Of a DNA stretch of 64,000 nt, positions 62,815 through 64,000 are shown piece after piece. The notes under the pieces are model-generated. The model saw only the letters and a list, made by a program, of their open reading frames with translations. It ran no database searches and had not been told where the DNA came from. The first letter of the stretch is position 1; each line of letters starts with the position of its first letter. The DNA is from Burkholderiales bacterium RIFCSPLOWO2_12_FULL_65_40 (GTDB taxonomy: Bacteria; Pseudomonadota; Gammaproteobacteria; Burkholderiales; Burkholderiaceae_C). Location of the stretch: the NCBI GenBank assembly GCA_001770955.1, contig MESL01000041.1, forward strand, positions 21,507-85,506, in the 5' to 3' direction. Made by a program: the position numbers and the translations under genes.

Positions 62815-63771
62815 ATGCAACTGCTGTTCATCGCCGACCCGCTGGAATCCTTCAAGACCACCAAGGACACCACCTTTGCCATGATGCGCGAGGCGCAGCG
62901 GCGCGGCCACACGATCGCCGCGTGCGAGCCCCAGGATGTGATGTGGGAGCGTGGCGGCCCGGTGATGGCGCATGTGCGCGACATCGTGCTGACCGGCCAC
63001 GCCGACGGCTGGTTCAGCGTGCGCCAGGAGCGCGCCGTGGCGTTGGCCGGTTTCGACGCCGTGCTCATGCGCAAGGACCCGCCGTTCGACAGCGAGTACT
63101 TCTATGCCACGCACCTGCTGGAGCAGGCCGAGCGCGATGGTGCCCGGGTCTTCAACAAGCCCCGTGCCCTGCGTGACCACCCGGAAAAGCTCGCCATCAT
63201 GGAATTCCCGCAGTTCATCGGCCCCACGCTCGTCACGCGCGATGCGCGCGACATCCAGCGCTTCCACGCCGAGCACCGCGACATCATCCTCAAGCCGCTC
63301 GACGGCATGGGCGGCATGGGCATCTTTCGTGTCGGTCCTGACGGCCTGAATCTGGGCAGCATCACTGAAACCCTGAACCGGGGCGGCGCCCAGAGCCTGA
63401 TGGTGCAGAAGTTTCTGCCGGAAATCGCCGAGGGCGACAAGCGTGTTCTCATCATCGGTGGCAAGCCCGTGCCTTTCTGCCTGGCGCGCATCCCGCAAGG
63501 CAGTGAAGTGCGCGGCAACCTGGCAGCGGGCGGCAAAGGCGTGGCCCGGCCCCTTTCGGAGCGCGACTTTGAAATTGCCCACGCGCTCGGCCCCATCCTG
63601 CAAAGCCGGGGCCTGCTGCTGGCCGGGGTGGATGTCATCGGTGACTGCGTCACCGAGATCAATGTCACCAGCCCTACCTGCTTCCAGGAAATCCAGCAGC
63701 AGACGGGCTGCGATGTACCGGCCCTGTTCATCGATGCCCTTGAGTCCGCAGTGAATGTGTCAGTCGGTTGA
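62815..63771 (+). CDS. gshB: Glutathione synthetase
   Basis: Second step of glutathione synthesis, adding glycine to gamma-glutamylcysteine. The 318-residue ATP-grasp protein shows the N-terminal IADPLESFKTTKDTTFAMM, MRKDPPFDSEYFYATHLLEQ near 84, DIILKPLDGMGGMGIFRV near 158-175 and INVTSPTCFQEI near 281, as in E. coli GshB. ATG 62815 is the only good start. Downstream there are only promoter-like sequences to the window end. Confidence 0.97.
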   Translation: MQLLFIADPLESFKTTKDTTFAMMREAQRRGHTIAACEPQDVMWERGGPVMAHVRDIVLTGHADGWFSVRQERAVALAGFDAVLMRKDPPFDSEYFYATHLLEQAERDGARVFNKPRALRDHPEKLAIMEFPQFIGPTLVTRDARDIQRFHAEHRDIILKPLDGMGGMGIFRVGPDGLNLGSITETLNRGGAQSLMVQKFLPEIAEGDKRVLIIGGKPVPFCLARIPQGSEVRGNLAAGGKGVARPLSERDFEIAHALGPILQSRGLLLAGVDVIGDCVTEINVTSPTCFQEIQQQTGCDVPALFIDALESAVNVSVG

Positions 63772-63777
63772 AGAATG

Positions 63778-63807
63778 TTGCTTGCCCCTCCAAACCTGTG
63801 CTATAGT
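63778..63807 (+). promoter_or_regulatory. Strong promoter candidate P1 after gshB
   Basis: -35 TTGCTT (63778-63783), 18-base spacer, extended -10 TGCTATAGT (-10 hexamer TATAGT 63802-63807). A second promoter-like site and a repeated downstream box follow, pattern typical of stable RNA operons; the transcribed gene is outside the window. Confidence 0.5.
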
Positions 63808-63809
63808 CG

Positions 63810-63821
63810 AAGGCTTCGCTG
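63810..63821 (+). repeat. Repeated box AAGGCTTCGCTG after tandem -10 boxes
   Basis: AAGGCTTCGCTG occurs at 63810-63821 and again at 63956-63967, each time two bases after a -10-like hexamer. This suggests a duplicated promoter region rather than chance. Confidence 0.6.
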
Positions 63822-63922
63822 CACAGAGGTTCTTTCGGAATGTTTGTGCCAAGCTTGGTTGGGGGTTGAAGAGCCTGGCCGGGTGGGTTGAGAAAAGCGA
63901 GGTAAAAAATCTTCGGTCTTTG

Positions 63923-63953
63923 TTGTGAATCGGGTAGAAATTCGATGTACAAT
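63923..63953 (+). promoter_or_regulatory. Promoter candidate P2
   Basis: -10 TACAAT (63948-63953) with TTGTGA 19 bases upstream, a long spacer. It is followed by the second copy of AAGGCTTCGCTG. Its similarity to P1 is the main support. Confidence 0.4.
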
Positions 63954-64000
63954 GCAAGGCTTCGCTGAACGGAAGTGCTGCTTGCGGTGCTGATGGAAAG

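Overview
The window is about 64 kb of GC-rich chromosome from a betaproteobacterium, most likely Burkholderiales, family Comamonadaceae (Acidovorax-like). The evidence is the gene order fur|bamE-dapB-exbB-exbD-leuS-lptE...holA, a single-chain indolepyruvate oxidoreductase, a DUF1631 gene, an hpf-ptsN-hprK module and the protein sequences themselves. Nearly all of it is core housekeeping sequence. I see no prophage, insertion sequence, CRISPR array or tRNA. No gene-free gap exceeds 300 bases.

Layout. 1-9 kb: 3' part of indolepyruvate ferredoxin oxidoreductase, yajC-secD-secF and a DUF1631 gene. 9-14.7 kb: LysM protein and dprA on the minus strand; def, a lipoprotein, fmt, azlC and azlD on the plus strand. 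14.7-20.3 kb: pgk, pyk and fba (lower glycolysis), interrupted by a lipoprotein/FlgO-like pair. 20.4-26.1 kb: pntA-pntB transhydrogenase, a FadD-type acyl-CoA ligase and mtnN. 26.3-29.4 kb, minus strand: corA, then tsaB-rimI and a probable cryptic holD. 29.6-33.8 kb: dacB, a SemiSWEET, a secreted alpha/beta hydrolase and a GDSL-fold lipoprotein that lacks its catalytic residues. 33.9-39.7 kb: tsaC, purK-purE and purC, with a thioredoxin-TPR protein, a ribbon-helix-helix protein and a DJ-1/PfpI protein. 39.8-43.7 kb: an MFS permease, hpf, ptsN, hprK and fur. 43.8-55 kb: bamE, dapB, exbBD, leuS, lptE, an arginase/ornithine cyclodeaminase pair, holA, dodecin and proA. 55-63.8 kb: trkA-trkH, gshA, kup, a BenE transporter and gshB. 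The last 200 bases hold what look like tandem strong promoters reading out of the window.

Genes that work together: yajC/secD/secF (translocase accessory complex); def/fmt (formyl-methionine cycle); tsaB/tsaC (t6A tRNA modification); purE/purK/purC (IMP synthesis); arginase/cyclodeaminase (arginine to ornithine to proline); trkA/trkH/kup (potassium uptake); gshA/gshB (glutathione).

The most striking signal is a family of about 60-bp palindromic elements, called E1-E14 here. There are roughly 14 copies in both orientations, some in gaps and some inside reading frames. Eight lie in frame within fmt, mtnN, tsaC, purK, the thioredoxin-TPR gene, leuS and proA (two copies). Three more supply or overlap the stop codon of a gene. 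This resembles the Rickettsia palindromic elements, which also insert into proteins. A second point of interest is the gene beside rimI: it looks like a degenerate uracil-DNA glycosylase but carries the N-terminal signature and synteny of the DNA polymerase III psi subunit.
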